A stretch of 64,000 nt of DNA from Nocardia vinacea (GTDB lineage Bacteria; Actinomycetota; Actinomycetes; Mycobacteriales; Mycobacteriaceae). Numbering within the stretch: the stretch's first letter is position 1; every line of letters starts with the position of its first letter. The DNA lies in NCBI RefSeq assembly GCF_035920345.1, contig NZ_CP109149.1:868001-932000 (forward strand), read 5' to 3'. Positions 36,931 to 47,807 of this stretch are shown piece by piece. The notes below the pieces were generated by a model. The model worked only from the letters and a program-made list of their open reading frames with translations, ran no database searches and was not told the origin of the DNA. A program made the position numbers and the translations under genes.

Positions 36931-38955
36931 TCACAGACCGGACGGGTACGTCTCGGGGATCGTGCCCGTGACCCATTCGCCGCTGGGTTCCAGCGGCTCC
37001 AGCGCGGTGGTGCGGTCGATGTGGATGAGGGCGTCGAATTGGTCGGCGGGGCGGGTGTGGAAGTAGTGGCTCTGGCGTTCGGTGCCGGGACGGTAGACCA
37101 CGCCGATGGCACGCTGTAGGCGCGGTTGGCGCAGCAGGTCGGTGGCTTCGCCTGGAATGTCCATACGGAGGAGGAATTCCGGGTTGCCGGTGTCGTGTAG
37201 CAGCTCTTCCATGCTGGATGGCAGTGCGGGGCGGACGGTTTCGCGGATGGCGGGCCCGCCCCAATCTTGCGCGGCGGTGACCGTGCCCGAGCAGGTGCTG
37301 AAGCCGATGATGCGGCAGGCGCCGCCGTGGCGTTCGCGGATCAGTTGGCCGAGGTTGAGTTCGCCTTCGCTGCCCAGTTCGGTGGCGCGGGCATCGCCGA
37401 CGTGGGAGTTGTGCGCCCACACCACGATTCGGGCTCCGGGGCCGCCGGAGCGGTCCAGATGGGTAGCGAGTGCGTCGAGGGTGTCGGCCATGTGCCGGTC
37501 GCGCAGATTCCACGAGGACACTCGGTCGCCGAACATGGCTCGGTAGTAGGCTTCGGCGTCGCGCACTGACCAGGCATTGCGCAGCGCGTTGAACTGTTCG
37601 TCGGCGCCGGAAGCTTCCAGTTCGCCGCGGGCGATCTCGACGCGCTGCAGTTCGAGCAGTTGCCGGATCACTTGTGCCTCACAGGATTTGCCCGCGCCGA
37701 AGGCGGCGGCGAATCCGTAGGCCTGGCCGTCGTCGCCCGCGACGTGGTCGAAGCAGCCGTAGCGAATCTTGGCGCGCTGCGCGGCCTGCGGATCGACGCG
37801 GTCGAGATAGTCCACGACCTCCTGCATCGAGCGGTGCAGGCTGTAGAGGTCCAGACCGTAGAAGCCGGTCTGAACTTGGTTGTCGCGTTGTTGTTCGGCG
37901 TTGTGCGCGCGCAGCCAGATGACGAATTCGCGGACCTCGGTGTTGCGCCACATCCAGGTCGGGAATCGTTCGAATCCGCGCAGCGCCTGTTCGGCGCTGG
38001 TGTCGTTGCCGCGCCCGTGCACGTACTGGTTCACCCGGTAGGTATCGGGCCAGTCCGCCTCGGTGGCGACCGCGGTGAAGCCCTTCTCCTCGATCAGCCA
38101 GCGGGTGATCGCCGCGCGGGACCGGTAGAACTCGTGTGTGCCGTGCGAACTTTCGCCGATCAGCACGAACCGGGCGTCGCCGATGAGTTCCTCGAGCACC
38201 CGAGTGGGTGGGAGGCCGTCGGGTGCGTCGATGGCGGCGGCGCGGATGGTCGCCGCGGTGTCGACGGGCGGAACGGCGATGCCGGTGGTCGAGAAGCCGA
38301 GCAGAGTACGCACCTGCTCGTCGCTGACCTGGGTGAAGTCCCAGAACCATTCGCCGACCGCGCGGAACGGCGAAGGCATTGTCGCGCAAACCATTTCGTC
38401 GACCGAGGCACCGAGTTCCCGGCAGGTCGACTCCGGCGCGGCGGGGCCCGCGACAACGATCCGCTTCGGCTCGCCTGCCCGGATCGCCTCGATGGCCGCG
38501 AACATGCTCGCGCCGGTGGCCAATCCGTCGTCCACCAGGATCACCGTCCGCCCGGACACCTCGATGGGGCCGCGGTCGGCGCGATAGGCGGCCTCTCGCC
38601 TGAGCATCTCCTGGGCCTCGTCGCGGGCGATGCGGCGCACCTGATCGGCGCTCAGCCGCAGTGCGCGCACCATATCGTCGTTGAGGACGATACGGCCGCC
38701 GGTGGAGAGTGCACCGATCGCGAACTCCGGATGGCCGGGGGCACCGAGTTTGCGCACGACCAATGCATCCATCGGTGCATTCAGCGCCGCGGCGACCTCC
38801 CAGGCGACCGGAATACCGCCGCGCGGCAGTCCGAGTACCAGGACATCCGGATCCCCGCGATAGTGTTCGAGTAAACCGGCGAGCACTCGGCCCGCTTCGT
38901 GCCGATCCCGGAAGATCGGCCGCGGCGTTGCCTGCTCGACTTGCGTAGGGCTCAT
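36931..38955 (-). CDS. Phosphoribosyltransferase / erythromycin-esterase-like fusion (Rv2030c-type)
   Basis: This 674-residue protein has a phosphoribosyltransferase domain (about 15-215; PRPP motif [15 protein letters not shown], also [16 protein letters not shown]) and an erythromycin-esterase-like domain (about 255-665; [25 protein letters not shown] and [12 protein letters not shown], the metal/His-rich active region). The same fusion is Rv2030c of M. tuberculosis (681 residues), a DosR-regulon gene with unknown substrate. It probably shares the box at 40907 with DUF2267 and Rip3, although AAGGGCCGAATTATC at 38979 has one good half-site. ATG 38955 follows a GGAGGC site. Confidence 0.88.
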   Translation of the reverse strand: MSPTQVEQATPRPIFRDRHEAGRVLAGLLEHYRGDPDVLVLGLPRGGIPVAWEVAAALNAPMDALVVRKLGAPGHPEFAIGALSTGGRIVLNDDMVRALRLSADQVRRIARDEAQEMLRREAAYRADRGPIEVSGRTVILVDDGLATGASMFAAIEAIRAGEPKRIVVAGPAAPESTCRELGASVDEMVCATMPSPFRAVGEWFWDFTQVSDEQVRTLLGFSTTGIAVPPVDTAATIRAAAIDAPDGLPPTRVLEELIGDARFVLIGESSHGTHEFYRSRAAITRWLIEEKGFTAVATEADWPDTYRVNQYVHGRGNDTSAEQALRGFERFPTWMWRNTEVREFVIWLRAHNAEQQRDNQVQTGFYGLDLYSLHRSMQEVVDYLDRVDPQAAQRAKIRYGCFDHVAGDDGQAYGFAAAFGAGKSCEAQVIRQLLELQRVEIARGELEASGADEQFNALRNAWSVRDAEAYYRAMFGDRVSSWNLRDRHMADTLDALATHLDRSGGPGARIVVWAHNSHVGDARATELGSEGELNLGQLIRERHGGACRIIGFSTCSGTVTAAQDWGGPAIRETVRPALPSSMEELLHDTGNPEFLLRMDIPGEATDLLRQPRLQRAIGVVYRPGTERQSHYFHTRPADQFDALIHIDRTTALEPLEPSGEWVTGTIPETYPSGL

Positions 38956-38995
38956 CGAAAGCCTCCTATCACCCGCGAAGGGCCGAATTATCTTG

Positions 38996-40162
38996 TCAGA
39001 GTGCGGTATTCGGTGGCCGAAACCGTTCGGGTCGGCGGGCGGGCAGGCCGAGCGCGCTGCGCTGGACGGCGAGCGTGAGATCGGTCGCGGTGACCACTCC
39101 GATGAGTCGGCCGTGTGGGTCGATCGCGGTGATGACGTCGAAGTCGGGTCGCAGGACCACCTTGGCCGCCACGGTGCTGAGCGATTCGTCGCCGGACACT
39201 CGGGCTGTCGGCGGCAGTGGGCGGGCGAGGGTGCGCACCGCGGTGCTGGCGCGTGCCGCGGCGGGCAATACCGTGAGATCGGACCAGGAGAGCACTCCAA
39301 CCGGCCGCCCCTCCGGGTCGATGACCGGGAATACCCGGTGATCGGCATGCACGATCTGTGAGCGCAACAGGTCCTCGATGGACCAGGCCGCGGGAACCGA
39401 TAGCGGGTGTTCGGTCATGACGTCGCGGATCCGGGTGTCGCCCAGCCGATGTCGCAGCCCGGCGGCGGCGAGCTCGACATTGGCGGCCGAGTAGAGGAAC
39501 CAGCCGAGCAGCATCAGCCAGAGTCCACCGCCATTGCCGACCAGTAGCATCTCGGCGCCGCCCAGGATGAGCAGACCGAATCCGAGGATCCGGCCGCTGT
39601 GCGCGGCCACGGTGGTGGCGCGCAGCTGGTCGCCGGTGCGCCGCCAGATCAGCGCGCGCAGTACGCGGCCGCCGTCCAGTGGCGCGCCGGGCAGCAGGTT
39701 GAAAACAGCGAGCACGATATTCATCGCGCCGAGCCAGCCGAGCATCTCCGGCACCGGTCCGCTCACCAGGATGGCGACGAGGTTCGCGACGACAAGCACG
39801 ATGACGCCGATCCCGAGGCTGGTGAGCGGTCCGGCCAGTGCGATGCGCAGGTCCGAGCGCGGATCTTTCGGCTCGTCACCGAGTTCGGAGACGCCGCCGA
39901 GTAGCCACAGCACGACGCGTTCGACCCGGGTGCCGCGGCGGCGCGCGACGATCGAGTGCGCCAGTTCATGACCCAGCAGTGTGGCGAGCAGACCGACCGC
40001 GCCCATCGCGGCGACCAGCCAGACCGTTACCGAGTTCCCGTGCGTATCGGCCAGCGACCGGCCGAGGAGGTAGGTGAACAGTCCGAGGGTGACCAGCGTA
40101 GACCAGTGCGCGCCGACTCGAATGCCCGCAACCCGACCTAGTGGGATCGTTGCACGCAGCAT
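38996..40162 (-). CDS. rip3: Rip3-type site-2 protease with CBS domains
   Basis: This 388-residue intramembrane zinc metalloprotease resembles M. tuberculosis Rv2625c/Rip3 (393 residues, DosR regulon). The N-terminal membrane domain holds HELAH ([13 protein letters not shown]) and the second zinc-ligand motif [13 protein letters not shown]. Two CBS domains (about 250-370, [20 protein letters not shown] and [18 protein letters not shown]) follow and may sense adenosine nucleotides. The target could be a membrane-bound regulator, which is not identified. ATG 40162 lies one base from the DUF2267 stop, so translation is coupled. A stretch of 40 bases separates it from the PRT/esterase gene. Confidence 0.88.
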   Translation of the reverse strand: MLRATIPLGRVAGIRVGAHWSTLVTLGLFTYLLGRSLADTHGNSVTVWLVAAMGAVGLLATLLGHELAHSIVARRRGTRVERVVLWLLGGVSELGDEPKDPRSDLRIALAGPLTSLGIGVIVLVVANLVAILVSGPVPEMLGWLGAMNIVLAVFNLLPGAPLDGGRVLRALIWRRTGDQLRATTVAAHSGRILGFGLLILGGAEMLLVGNGGGLWLMLLGWFLYSAANVELAAAGLRHRLGDTRIRDVMTEHPLSVPAAWSIEDLLRSQIVHADHRVFPVIDPEGRPVGVLSWSDLTVLPAAARASTAVRTLARPLPPTARVSGDESLSTVAAKVVLRPDFDVITAIDPHGRLIGVVTATDLTLAVQRSALGLPARRPERFRPPNTAL

Positions 40163-40163
40163 G

Positions 40164-40829
40164 TCAGCGGTCCTGCTTCTCGGCGCCGGCCAGACCTTCG
40201 GCGAGCAGAATGCGGTGTGCTTGCTGGGCTGCTTGGGTCGAGCGGTCGCTGTCGGGTTCGTCGGCGGGCAGCCGTTCGAGGCCTCGCGCCAGCACGGCAA
40301 CGGCGTCGCCGAGCGCCTGGACGCGGTCTTCGAGACTGGCGACCGGATGGACCGCCTGCTCCTCAGCGACCGCTCGCCACTCGATCAGTGATTCGTCGAC
40401 GGCCATTCGCGCACCGCACAGCAGGCCGTACAGCTGCATCGGCAGGACCGCGAAGATCCGGTCCAACTGTCCAGGGGAGAACAGCTCCGACAATGCCACC
40501 GTGACCGCGCCCGCGACCGGACCGACTTCGTCCTCGTCGATGCCCGACTCCCTGGCGAACTGCCTGAGAAATTCGGTGGTGCCATGCCGGACCGGCACGT
40601 GGCTGGGCACCCAACCCTCGTAGTAGGCCCCGCGCAGGATCTCGGGCAATTGCGCGGTCAGATGGGCCGAGCCACTGACGCTGATGCGGTCGCGCACGGT
40701 GTGCAGCCAAGCGCGCAGTGCCCGGTAGGCGAAGGCGCGGTCATCGGTATCGAGACTGTCGGCGATAGCGCGGAGCCAGTCATTGGCGGTCTGCACGGCG
40801 GGCGCGAGGGGATCGTCGTGGTGCGACAT
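40164..40829 (-). CDS. DUF2267 protein
   Basis: This 221-residue cytosolic protein has a DUF2267 domain, seen in two half-units (WLRAIADSLDTDDRAFAYRA to RGAYYEGWVP, and FARESGIDEDEVGPVAGAVT to QLDRIFAVLPMQLYGLL), and a C-terminal helical tail. The function is unknown, but the family often accompanies stress and dormancy operons. It leads the operon that continues with Rip3, the PRT/esterase and the PAP2 fusion. A DosR-like box is 78 bases upstream. A truncated paralogue lies at 18863. Confidence 0.8.
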   Translation of the reverse strand: MSHHDDPLAPAVQTANDWLRAIADSLDTDDRAFAYRALRAWLHTVRDRISVSGSAHLTAQLPEILRGAYYEGWVPSHVPVRHGTTEFLRQFARESGIDEDEVGPVAGAVTVALSELFSPGQLDRIFAVLPMQLYGLLCGARMAVDESLIEWRAVAEEQAVHPVASLEDRVQALGDAVAVLARGLERLPADEPDSDRSTQAAQQAHRILLAEGLAGAEKQDR

Positions 40830-40906
40830 GGTTGGCCTCCTGGGTGCTAACCGGGTGCGATGGTGGGTTCTTATCGCTCAGCCTGTGTCCAGCGCAACCG
40901 CTATCC

Positions 40907-40925
40907 AAGGGCCGAAGGTTGCCCC
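40907..40925 (-). promoter_or_regulatory. DosR-like box
   Basis: AAGGGCCGAAGGTTGCCCC is near-consensus, with a one-base change in the right arm, and 78 bases upstream of the DUF2267 operon. The divergent AcsA-like gene starts 171 bases away and might share it. Confidence 0.65.
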
Positions 40926-41095
40926 TGCGTGAGCCGATGGTCCCGGTTTCGGGCTGCGGTGGCGCGGACTGATCGGGCCGGTGCTCGGACAGGGCCGGAA
41001 GTCCTCGAGGTGGTGGACGTTTCGTGTCGAATTCGGCGACAGGTGTGGGCCCGGGGACTCTGCCGTGCGGCGGTGGCGGCGCAGACGATGAGGGT

Positions 41096-42909
41096 ATGAC
41101 GAATATGGTCCCGGTCGGCGCGTCGACGAGCGGAGCGTTCGGCTGGACGCCGATCGAGAAGCCGCAGTCCGAGCGGGCGCTGGCCAATCTCGTCGACTAT
41201 GACCGAGCGTGTCGCGAATTCTCCTGGGAGCAGGCGCGATCTGAACTCGCCGGGTTGCCCGGTGGCGGGCTGAACATCGCCTATGAGGCGGTGGATCGGC
41301 ACGCCGAAGGTCCGGCCGCGCAGACGCCTGCGCTGCGCTGGCTGCCTGCCGCGGGCGGCGAGGTGGTGCTGACCTACGCGGAGCTGGCTGCGGCAACCAA
41401 TCGATTCGCGAACGTCTCCAGGGGTTGGGGATAGGTCGCGGTGAGCGGGTCTGCGTCCTGCTCGGGCGAACCCCCGAGCTGTACATCGCCATCTTGGGCG
41501 CGTTGAAGGTCGGCTGCGTGGTCTCGCCGTTGTTCTCGGCCTTCGGTCCGGAACCGGTGCGGCAGCGTCTGGCGATCAGCGAGGCGGCGGCTCTGGTCAC
41601 TTCGACGGCACTGTACCGCAAGAAGGTTGCCCCCATTCGCGCCGAAGTGCCCGCGCTGCGCACTGTGCTGATCACCGACGGGCTGACCGAGACCGGTGAA
41701 ATGTACGCCGACGACCTGGCCGCCGCGATGGCCGTCGCCAGCCCGGAATTCCGGATCGCCCGCACTGGCCCCGACGACCCGGCGCTACTGCATTTCACCA
41801 GCGGCACCACCGGGAAACCCAAGGGCGCCTTGCATGTTCACGGTGCGGTGCTGGCACACCGGGTCACCGCCCGCTATGCCCTCGATCTGAGCGCAGGTGA
41901 CACCTTCTGGTGCACCGCCGATCCGGGCTGGGTGACCGGCATGTCCTATGGCGTGATCGCCCCACTGTGCCTCGGCGCGACCGTGATCAGTGACGAGGCG
42001 GAGTTCGACGCGCACCGCTGGTACGACGTCCTCACAGCGCAACGGGTTTCGGTCTGGTACACCGCGCCGACCGCGCTGCGCATGCTGATGCGGTATGGGG
42101 ACCGGCTGCCCGAGGGCACCGATCTGTCGGCACTGCGCTTCGTCACCAGCGTGGGGGAACCGCTGAATCCAGAGGTCGTGGTGTGGGGTGAACGGGTGCT
42201 CGGTCGCCCAGTGCACGACAACTGGTGGCAGACCGAAACCGGCGCGATCATGATCGCCAACTTCGCCGCGACGCAGGTGCGTCCGGGTTCGATGGGCCGA
42301 CCGCTGCCCGGTATCGAGGCGACCACGCTGAAGCGCGGCCCGGATGGTCGCGCGATGATCGTCGACGGCGTTGTCACGCCTGCCGATTCGGGGGAGGTCG
42401 GCGAGCTGGCGCTGCGTCCGGGCTGGCCGTCTATGTTCCGCGGGTACTGGGGCGAATCCGAACGCTACGCAAGGTGTTTCGCGGGCGGCTGGTATCTCAG
42501 CGGCGATCTGGCCCGCCGCGACGGCGATGGTTACTACTGGTTCGTCGGCCGCGCCGACGACGTCATCAAATCCGCCGGTCATCTGGTCGGGCCGTTCGAG
42601 GTGGAGAGCGCGATGATGGAGCATCCCGCGGTCGCCGAGGCTGGTGTCATCGGCACACCGGATCCGGTCGCGGGGGAACTGGTCAAGGCGTTCGTGCTAT
42701 TGCGTCCCGGCTATCGTGCGTCGGAGGAACTGCGTGACGAGTTGACCGCATTCGGCCGCAAAGCCCTCGGCGCGGTGGCTCCCAAGCAGATCGAGTTCAC
42801 CGAGAGTCTGCCGCACACCCGCAGCGGCAAGGTGATGCGCCGACTGCTCAAGGCCCGCGAGCTCGGCTTGCCCGAAGGCGATACCTCGACGCTGGAGGGT
42901 GCGTCATGA
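41096..42909 (+). pseudogene. Acetyl-CoA-synthetase-like AMP ligase with one-base frameshift
   Basis: If one base is restored near 41425 (GGGGTTGGGG, probably a missing T), the product is about 604 residues. It is an acyl/acetyl-CoA synthetase of the ANL superfamily that joins a carboxylate, ATP and CoA. Motifs are [16 protein letters not shown] (A3), NWWQTETG (A5), [17 protein letters not shown] (A7/A8) and the adenylation Lys in [10 protein letters not shown]. As written, the first frame ends in TAG at about 41434 and the second opens at TTG 41425. The stop overlaps the E1alpha ATG, so ligase and 2-oxoacid dehydrogenase are one operon. Activity depends on whether the frameshift is real. Confidence 0.8.
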
Positions 42910-43883
42910 ACGGGTCGACGCTCGATAAAGACGAACGCATCGAGCTGCTGCGGCAGATGGTGCGGATCCGCCGCTTCGAGGAACACTGTGTGCAGCTCTA
43001 CAGCGCCGGATCGATCCGCGGCTTCCTGCATCTCTACATCGGCGAGGAGGCGGTCGCGGCCGGTGTGCTCGGCGCGATCGGTCCGGACGACGCGGTGGTC
43101 TCGACCTACCGCGAGCACGGGCACGCGCTGGCCCGCGGCCTTTCGATGGAGTCGATACTGGCCGAAATGTACGGCCGCGCAACAGGTTGCAGTCGTGGGC
43201 ACGGCGGGTCGATGCACCTGTTCGATGCCGATCGGCGTTTCTACGGTGGCAACGCGATCGTCGGCGGCGGGCTGCCGATCGCGGTCGGGCTGGCCCTGGC
43301 CGATGCCATGCGGGACCGTCCGATGGTGACGGTCTGCCTGTTCGGCGACGGCGCGGTGGCCGAGGGCGAATTCCATGAATGCCTGAATTTGGCCGCGCTG
43401 TGGCGACTTCCGGTGCTGTTCGCCTGCGAGAACAACCGGTACGCGATGGGGACCGCGCTGGCCAGCGAGCACGCGGCCACAGATCTGGCGTTGCGCGCCT
43501 CGTCCTATGGCATGCCCGCCTGGCCGGTCGACGGCATGGACGCACTCGCTGTCGCCGACGGGGCGCGGCGCGCGGTGGAGTCCATTCGCGCCGGCGGCGG
43601 TCCGTGCTTCCTGGAGTTGCGGACCTACCGCTTCCGCGCCCACTCGATGTACGACGCGGACCGCTACCGCGATAAAGCCGAGATCGCGCAGTGGCAGCAA
43701 CACGACCCGATCCCGCAACTGTTCGCCGAGCTGCGCGCGTCCGGGGAGCTGCCCGAGGACGGGTTGACCGTGCTGCAGGCCGAGGCCGACGCCGAGGTCG
43801 ATGCCGCCATCGTTGCGGCCGAGGCCGCGCCCTTCGAACTTGTGGGCGATCTCACCCGCTTTGTGTACACGGAGCGGTCATGA
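42906..43883 (+). CDS. 2-oxoacid dehydrogenase E1 alpha subunit
   Basis: This 325-residue thiamine-diphosphate enzyme subunit decarboxylates pyruvate, acetoin or a branched 2-oxoacid and passes the acyl group to E2. The thiamine-diphosphate motif is intact ([20 protein letters not shown], then ENN). HGGSMHLFD and the phosphorylation-loop-like RFRAHSMYD are present. Length and pattern fit pyruvate/acetoin dehydrogenase rather than the longer branched-chain type. It overlaps the upstream and downstream genes by 4 bases each (ATGA). Confidence 0.9.
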   Translation: MNGSTLDKDERIELLRQMVRIRRFEEHCVQLYSAGSIRGFLHLYIGEEAVAAGVLGAIGPDDAVVSTYREHGHALARGLSMESILAEMYGRATGCSRGHGGSMHLFDADRRFYGGNAIVGGGLPIAVGLALADAMRDRPMVTVCLFGDGAVAEGEFHECLNLAALWRLPVLFACENNRYAMGTALASEHAATDLALRASSYGMPAWPVDGMDALAVADGARRAVESIRAGGGPCFLELRTYRFRAHSMYDADRYRDKAEIAQWQQHDPIPQLFAELRASGELPEDGLTVLQAEADAEVDAAIVAAEAAPFELVGDLTRFVYTERS

Positions 43884-44848
43884 CGACCTATCGCGATGCC
43901 ATGCGAGAAGCCTTGCGCGAGGCGCTGATTCGCGACGATCGGGTATTCCTCATGGGCGAGGATGTCGGCGCCTACGGCGGCTGTTTCGGCGTGAGCCGCG
44001 GTCTGCTCGATGAATTCGGTCCGGACCGGATCCGGGATACGCCGCTGAGCGAATCGGCCTTCGTCGGCGCGGGCATCGGCGCCGCGCTCGGCGGGTTGCG
44101 GCCCATTGTCGAAATCATGACCGTCAATTTCAGCCTGCTCGCGCTGGATCAGATCCTGAACAACGCCGCGACGCTGCGGCACATGTCCGGTGGACAGCTG
44201 TCGGTGCCGCTGGTTATCCGGATGGCCACCGGCGCTGGTCGCCAGCTCGGCGCCCAGCACTCACACAGCCTCGAGGCGTTCTACGCGCATATCCCCGGTC
44301 TGCGTGTGCTGTCGGCCGCGACGGTCGAAGATGCTCGCGGCATGCTGTGGCCCGCACTGCAGGACCCGGACCCGGTGTTGATCTTCGAGCCGTCCTCGCT
44401 GTACAACCTCGACGCGGAATTGCCCGCCGACGCGGGGGCGACCGATATTGATCGTGCGGTGATCCGTCGTGCGGGCACCGACGTGACGCTGGTCGCCTAC
44501 GGCGGCACGCTGCGGGTGGCGCAGGCGGGCGCCGAGGAACTCGCCGCCGATGGCATCGAGGCCGAGGTCATCGACCTGCGCACACTGCGCCCGCTGGATG
44601 AGAAGACGTTGCTCGACTCGGTGACGCGCACGCACCGGCTCGTCGTGGTCGACGAGGGCTGGCGCAGCGTCGGCATCGCCGCCGAAATCGCTGCCCGCAC
44701 GGCCGAATACGGCTACTACGAACTCGACGCCCCGGTGCAGCGGGTATGTACCGCCGAGGTGCCGATACCCTACGCCAAACACCTGGAGGAGGCGGCGCTG
44801 CCCCAGGCCGCCGATGTGGTCGCGGCGGTGCGCCGGGTGGTGAGCTGA
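43880..44848 (+). CDS. 2-oxoacid dehydrogenase E1 beta subunit
   Basis: This 322-residue partner of E1alpha forms the alpha2beta2 heterotetramer. Motifs include [49 protein letters not shown] and [20 protein letters not shown] in the C-terminal transketolase-like domain. It starts within the E1alpha stop and ends just before the E2 ATG, giving strict stoichiometric coupling. No residue changes that would prevent function are seen. Confidence 0.9.
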   Translation: MTTYRDAMREALREALIRDDRVFLMGEDVGAYGGCFGVSRGLLDEFGPDRIRDTPLSESAFVGAGIGAALGGLRPIVEIMTVNFSLLALDQILNNAATLRHMSGGQLSVPLVIRMATGAGRQLGAQHSHSLEAFYAHIPGLRVLSAATVEDARGMLWPALQDPDPVLIFEPSSLYNLDAELPADAGATDIDRAVIRRAGTDVTLVAYGGTLRVAQAGAEELAADGIEAEVIDLRTLRPLDEKTLLDSVTRTHRLVVVDEGWRSVGIAAEIAARTAEYGYYELDAPVQRVCTAEVPIPYAKHLEEAALPQAADVVAAVRRVVS

Positions 44849-46504
44849 ATGGCCGAATTCCGGATGCCGTCACTGGGCGCGGATATGGAGGAGGGCACTC
44901 TGCTGTCGTGGCGGGTGCATCCCGGCGATGTGGTGCACACCGGCGATATCGTGGCCGAGGTCGATACGGCCAAGGCGGCCATCGAAGTCGAATGCTTCGC
45001 CGACGGCGTCATCGGTGAGATCCTGGTTGCCGAGGGTACGACGGTTCCGGTCGGAAGTGTACTGGCGACGATCGAGCCGAATGGCGTCGCGAAACATGCA
45101 CCTGCACACCATAATTCGACTACGCACCGCCGGGGATCTGCGGTGCGTGCACCGGCACCCGGCCCCGCGTCGTCTGTGACGGTGTCCGCGCCGGCATCCG
45201 GACTCGCATCGGCGTCGGAACCGGCACCTGCTTCGGCAATCTCGGGGTCGGCTGCGCCACCCAAGGCCGTGCGGCAGCGGGCGCGTCGCGCTCCGGCCGA
45301 GGCTGCGGCTGTCGGGCAATCGGTGGCGCGGGCCGAACCGAAGGCCAAGCGATCCCGGCGGGCGGCCAAGTCGCCGACCGGTGGTCGCAAGAGCGCGGCC
45401 GCGTTGGCGGCGGCGGATTCGGATGTGCATGCGACACCGTTGATTCGGCGGTTAGCGCAGGAGATGGGCGTCGACCTGGCTACGGTCAAGGGCTCGGGAC
45501 CCGGTGGGCGGATCCTTCGTGCCGATGTGGAACGTGCCGCGGCAGGTGACACGGTGACCGGTGAGGTCCTAGGAAGCGCTGGCACACAATCGATTTCAAT
45601 GTCGAGCCGCATTCCCGTGGGTGACCGTGCGCGGGCGTCGGGATATGCCAGGAGGCTGGCACATGAGTTCGGCGTCGAATTGTCGGCGTTGCGCGGCACT
45701 GGTCCGGACGGGGCCATTCGCGCGGCCGATATCCGAGCGGCCGTCACCGCGACTGCTACCGCCGACAATGCCGTGAAAACACCAGTGCCCCATGAAGTAC
45801 CACCAGCGCCGCTGGAGTCTGCGCCGCCCGCGCAACGTGATAAGACGGCCATGCGCAGAGCGATCGCGGCGTCCATGACCCGCTCCAAGCAGACCATTCC
45901 GCACTACTACCTGTCCACGACGATCGACGTCGGTGTCGCCACCGACTGGCTGACCGAGTTGAATCGGGCGGCACCGGTACCGGACCGCATCATCATGGCG
46001 GCCTTGTTGTTGAAGGCGACCGCGCTGGCCGCCGGTGCGGTGCCCGCGGTCAACGGGCACTGGGTCGATGACGGATTCCGCCCGGCGGATACCGTCGACC
46101 TCGGCATGATCGTCTCGCTGCGTGGCGGCGGCATCATCGCCCCTACCCTGGCGCACGCCGGGACGATGTCGCTGCCGGAGTTGATGGCCCGGTTACGCGA
46201 AGCGGTCACCCGCGCCCGAGCAGCCCGGCTGCGTTCCACCGATACCGTCCCCGCCAGCATCACCGTGACCAATCTGGGAGAGCTCGGGGTGGAATCGGTG
46301 CTCGGTGTGATCCCACCACCGCAAGTCGCGATTGTCGGCTTCGGCGCGGTTACCGAACGCCCGTGCGCTGTCGGCGGATTGCTCGGCGTACGACCACAGG
46401 TGACCACCACGTTGGCGGCCGACCACCGGGCCAGCGACGGCGCGGTCGGCGCGCGCTTCCTGAATACGATCGCCGATCTGCTCCAACATCCGGAGCAGCT
46501 GTGA
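44849..46504 (+). CDS. Dihydrolipoamide acyltransferase E2 with two E1/E3-binding domains
   Basis: This 551-residue E2 has one lipoyl domain (1-80, lipoyl Lys42 in VDTAKAAIEVE) and a long Ala/Pro/Lys linker. Two peripheral-subunit-binding domains follow (about 194-231, ATPLIRRLAQEMGVDLATVK; about 264-300, SGYARRLAHEFGVELSALRG), where one is usual. The catalytic domain (about 325-551) has His526 and Asp530 in DHRASDG. It transfers the acyl group from lipoamide, normally to CoA. No E3 gene is nearby, so an external lipoamide dehydrogenase must be used. The next gene is an acyl carrier protein. Confidence 0.9.
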   Translation: MAEFRMPSLGADMEEGTLLSWRVHPGDVVHTGDIVAEVDTAKAAIEVECFADGVIGEILVAEGTTVPVGSVLATIEPNGVAKHAPAHHNSTTHRRGSAVRAPAPGPASSVTVSAPASGLASASEPAPASAISGSAAPPKAVRQRARRAPAEAAAVGQSVARAEPKAKRSRRAAKSPTGGRKSAAALAAADSDVHATPLIRRLAQEMGVDLATVKGSGPGGRILRADVERAAAGDTVTGEVLGSAGTQSISMSSRIPVGDRARASGYARRLAHEFGVELSALRGTGPDGAIRAADIRAAVTATATADNAVKTPVPHEVPPAPLESAPPAQRDKTAMRRAIAASMTRSKQTIPHYYLSTTIDVGVATDWLTELNRAAPVPDRIIMAALLLKATALAAGAVPAVNGHWVDDGFRPADTVDLGMIVSLRGGGIIAPTLAHAGTMSLPELMARLREAVTRARAARLRSTDTVPASITVTNLGELGVESVLGVIPPPQVAIVGFGAVTERPCAVGGLLGVRPQVTTTLAADHRASDGAVGARFLNTIADLLQHPEQL

Positions 46505-46526
46505 AAAGGAAAGGTCGTGAACGACC

Positions 46527-46781
46527 ATGTCGCGAACACTGTCCCGTGAGGAGGCGGACACCGTCGTCCGAACCGCACTGCGCGGCTTCGCCTCCGACGC
46601 CGAACTCGCTGCCCTGCCGCGCACCGAGCTCCTCCGCGCCGCCCTGGACCTCGACTCCCTCGACTTCCTGACCTTCATCGAAAAGCTCACGCGCGCAACC
46701 GGAGTCCGGATCGACGAGGCCGACTACGCCCGCATGGAATCGATCGACTCATGCGTCGACTTCCTTACCGCGGTCGAATGA
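46527..46781 (+). CDS. Acyl carrier protein
   Basis: This 84-residue four-helix carrier has the phosphopantetheine site DLDSLDFL (Ser44). It starts 22 bases after E2 and is the last gene of the operon with the AMP ligase and E1/E2. It is not linked to fatty-acid or polyketide synthase genes, so it is probably dedicated to this pathway. It may accept an acyl group from the E2 or the ligase. The holo form needs a phosphopantetheinyl transferase encoded elsewhere. Confidence 0.85.
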   Translation: MSRTLSREEADTVVRTALRGFASDAELAALPRTELLRAALDLDSLDFLTFIEKLTRATGVRIDEADYARMESIDSCVDFLTAVE

Positions 46782-46952
46782 GCCCACTTCGAGCAGGCGA
46801 GCCGATTCGCGTGCGCCGAACATGCACCGACCGTATCGGATGAGGCGACTGGTTGCTGGGGAGTCGGCTCCGGCCGAGCGGATCGTCAGTGATCGACGGA
46901 GCTGGCCGTGATCAGTCCAGTCCGCGATAGTCCGCGCAATGCGTCACACGCC

Positions 46953-47807
46953 TCAAGATCGGCACACCAGGACAGGGCAGCTGGCGTGGTGGAGCAGATC
47001 TCGAGTGGTCGAACCGAACAACAGAGCCGTCGCGGTGGAGTGGCCGCGGCTGCCGACGACGAGCAATTGCGCATTCTGCGCTATCTCGTTCAGCACGGAG
47101 CGGGCCAGGCCGGGGACAGGCATCTCGATGACCTCGACATCCGGGTATTGCCTGCGCCAGCCGGCCAAGGACTCGGCCAGGAGGGTACGTTCGTGTTCGC
47201 CGCGGTCGAGATGGTGGCCCACCGGTTCGATGCGCGAGGGCCAGCAGTGCACCGCGGTCAGCGGCACCCCGAGCGCTGCGGCGATCTCGAAACCGTGGGC
47301 GATGGCCGGGATGCTGAGTTCGGTCCCGTCCACGCCGACCGCCACCGGCTTACCACGGGGAATGGGCCTGCCGTTCTCACCGCGCCACACCCCGACCGGG
47401 CAGTGCGCATGCTCGGCGACATGCACGGTGGTCGGCCCGATCAGCCGTTCCTCGTAGGCGCTCTGCGCACCCACCACGACAATGCGGGCGTGCGCGCTCA
47501 GCTCCACGAGCGCCTTGGCGGGCGGGCCATCGGGCAGGGCCGCGTCGACCGTCAGTTGCGGGTCGCAGGTGCGGACGAGTCGGCAAGTGCGACCCAGGGT
47601 TTCGGTGGCGGCGTCGTATGCGTGGGGTGCATGGACACGGTCGGCCAGCTGCTGCGCGGCGGTGCGCGGGTGCGGCAGCGCGTGGGCGATCAGCAGTGGC
47701 GCGTGCAGGGCGCTGGCGAGGTAGGCCGCCCAGCGCGCCGCATTCAACGCTGTCGCGGAATCGTCTACGCCGACGACGATGGTGTTGTAGTCGGCCCTGG
47801 TACCCAT
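46953..47807 (-). CDS. Divergent tandem universal stress protein
   Basis: This 284-residue protein starts NTIVVGVDDSATALNAARWA. Both nucleotide loops are degenerate: GAQSAYEERLIGPTT in the first domain and GSRGHSTATALLFGSTT in the second, so ATP binding is doubtful in the first half. It is the most divergent of the USPs here. It ends head-on against the ACP gene. I found no DosR-like box in its upstream region (47808-48000). Confidence 0.85.
   Translation of the reverse strand: MGTRADYNTIVVGVDDSATALNAARWAAYLASALHAPLLIAHALPHPRTAAQQLADRVHAPHAYDAATETLGRTCRLVRTCDPQLTVDAALPDGPPAKALVELSAHARIVVVGAQSAYEERLIGPTTVHVAEHAHCPVGVWRGENGRPIPRGKPVAVGVDGTELSIPAIAHGFEIAAALGVPLTAVHCWPSRIEPVGHHLDRGEHERTLLAESLAGWRRQYPDVEVIEMPVPGLARSVLNEIAQNAQLLVVGSRGHSTATALLFGSTTRDLLHHASCPVLVCRS

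Noticed and set aside
38971..38990. GAAGGGCCGAATTATC upstream of the PRT/esterase gene as a DosR box
   Set aside because: Only one half-site matches, and the gene is probably read from the DUF2267 promoter.
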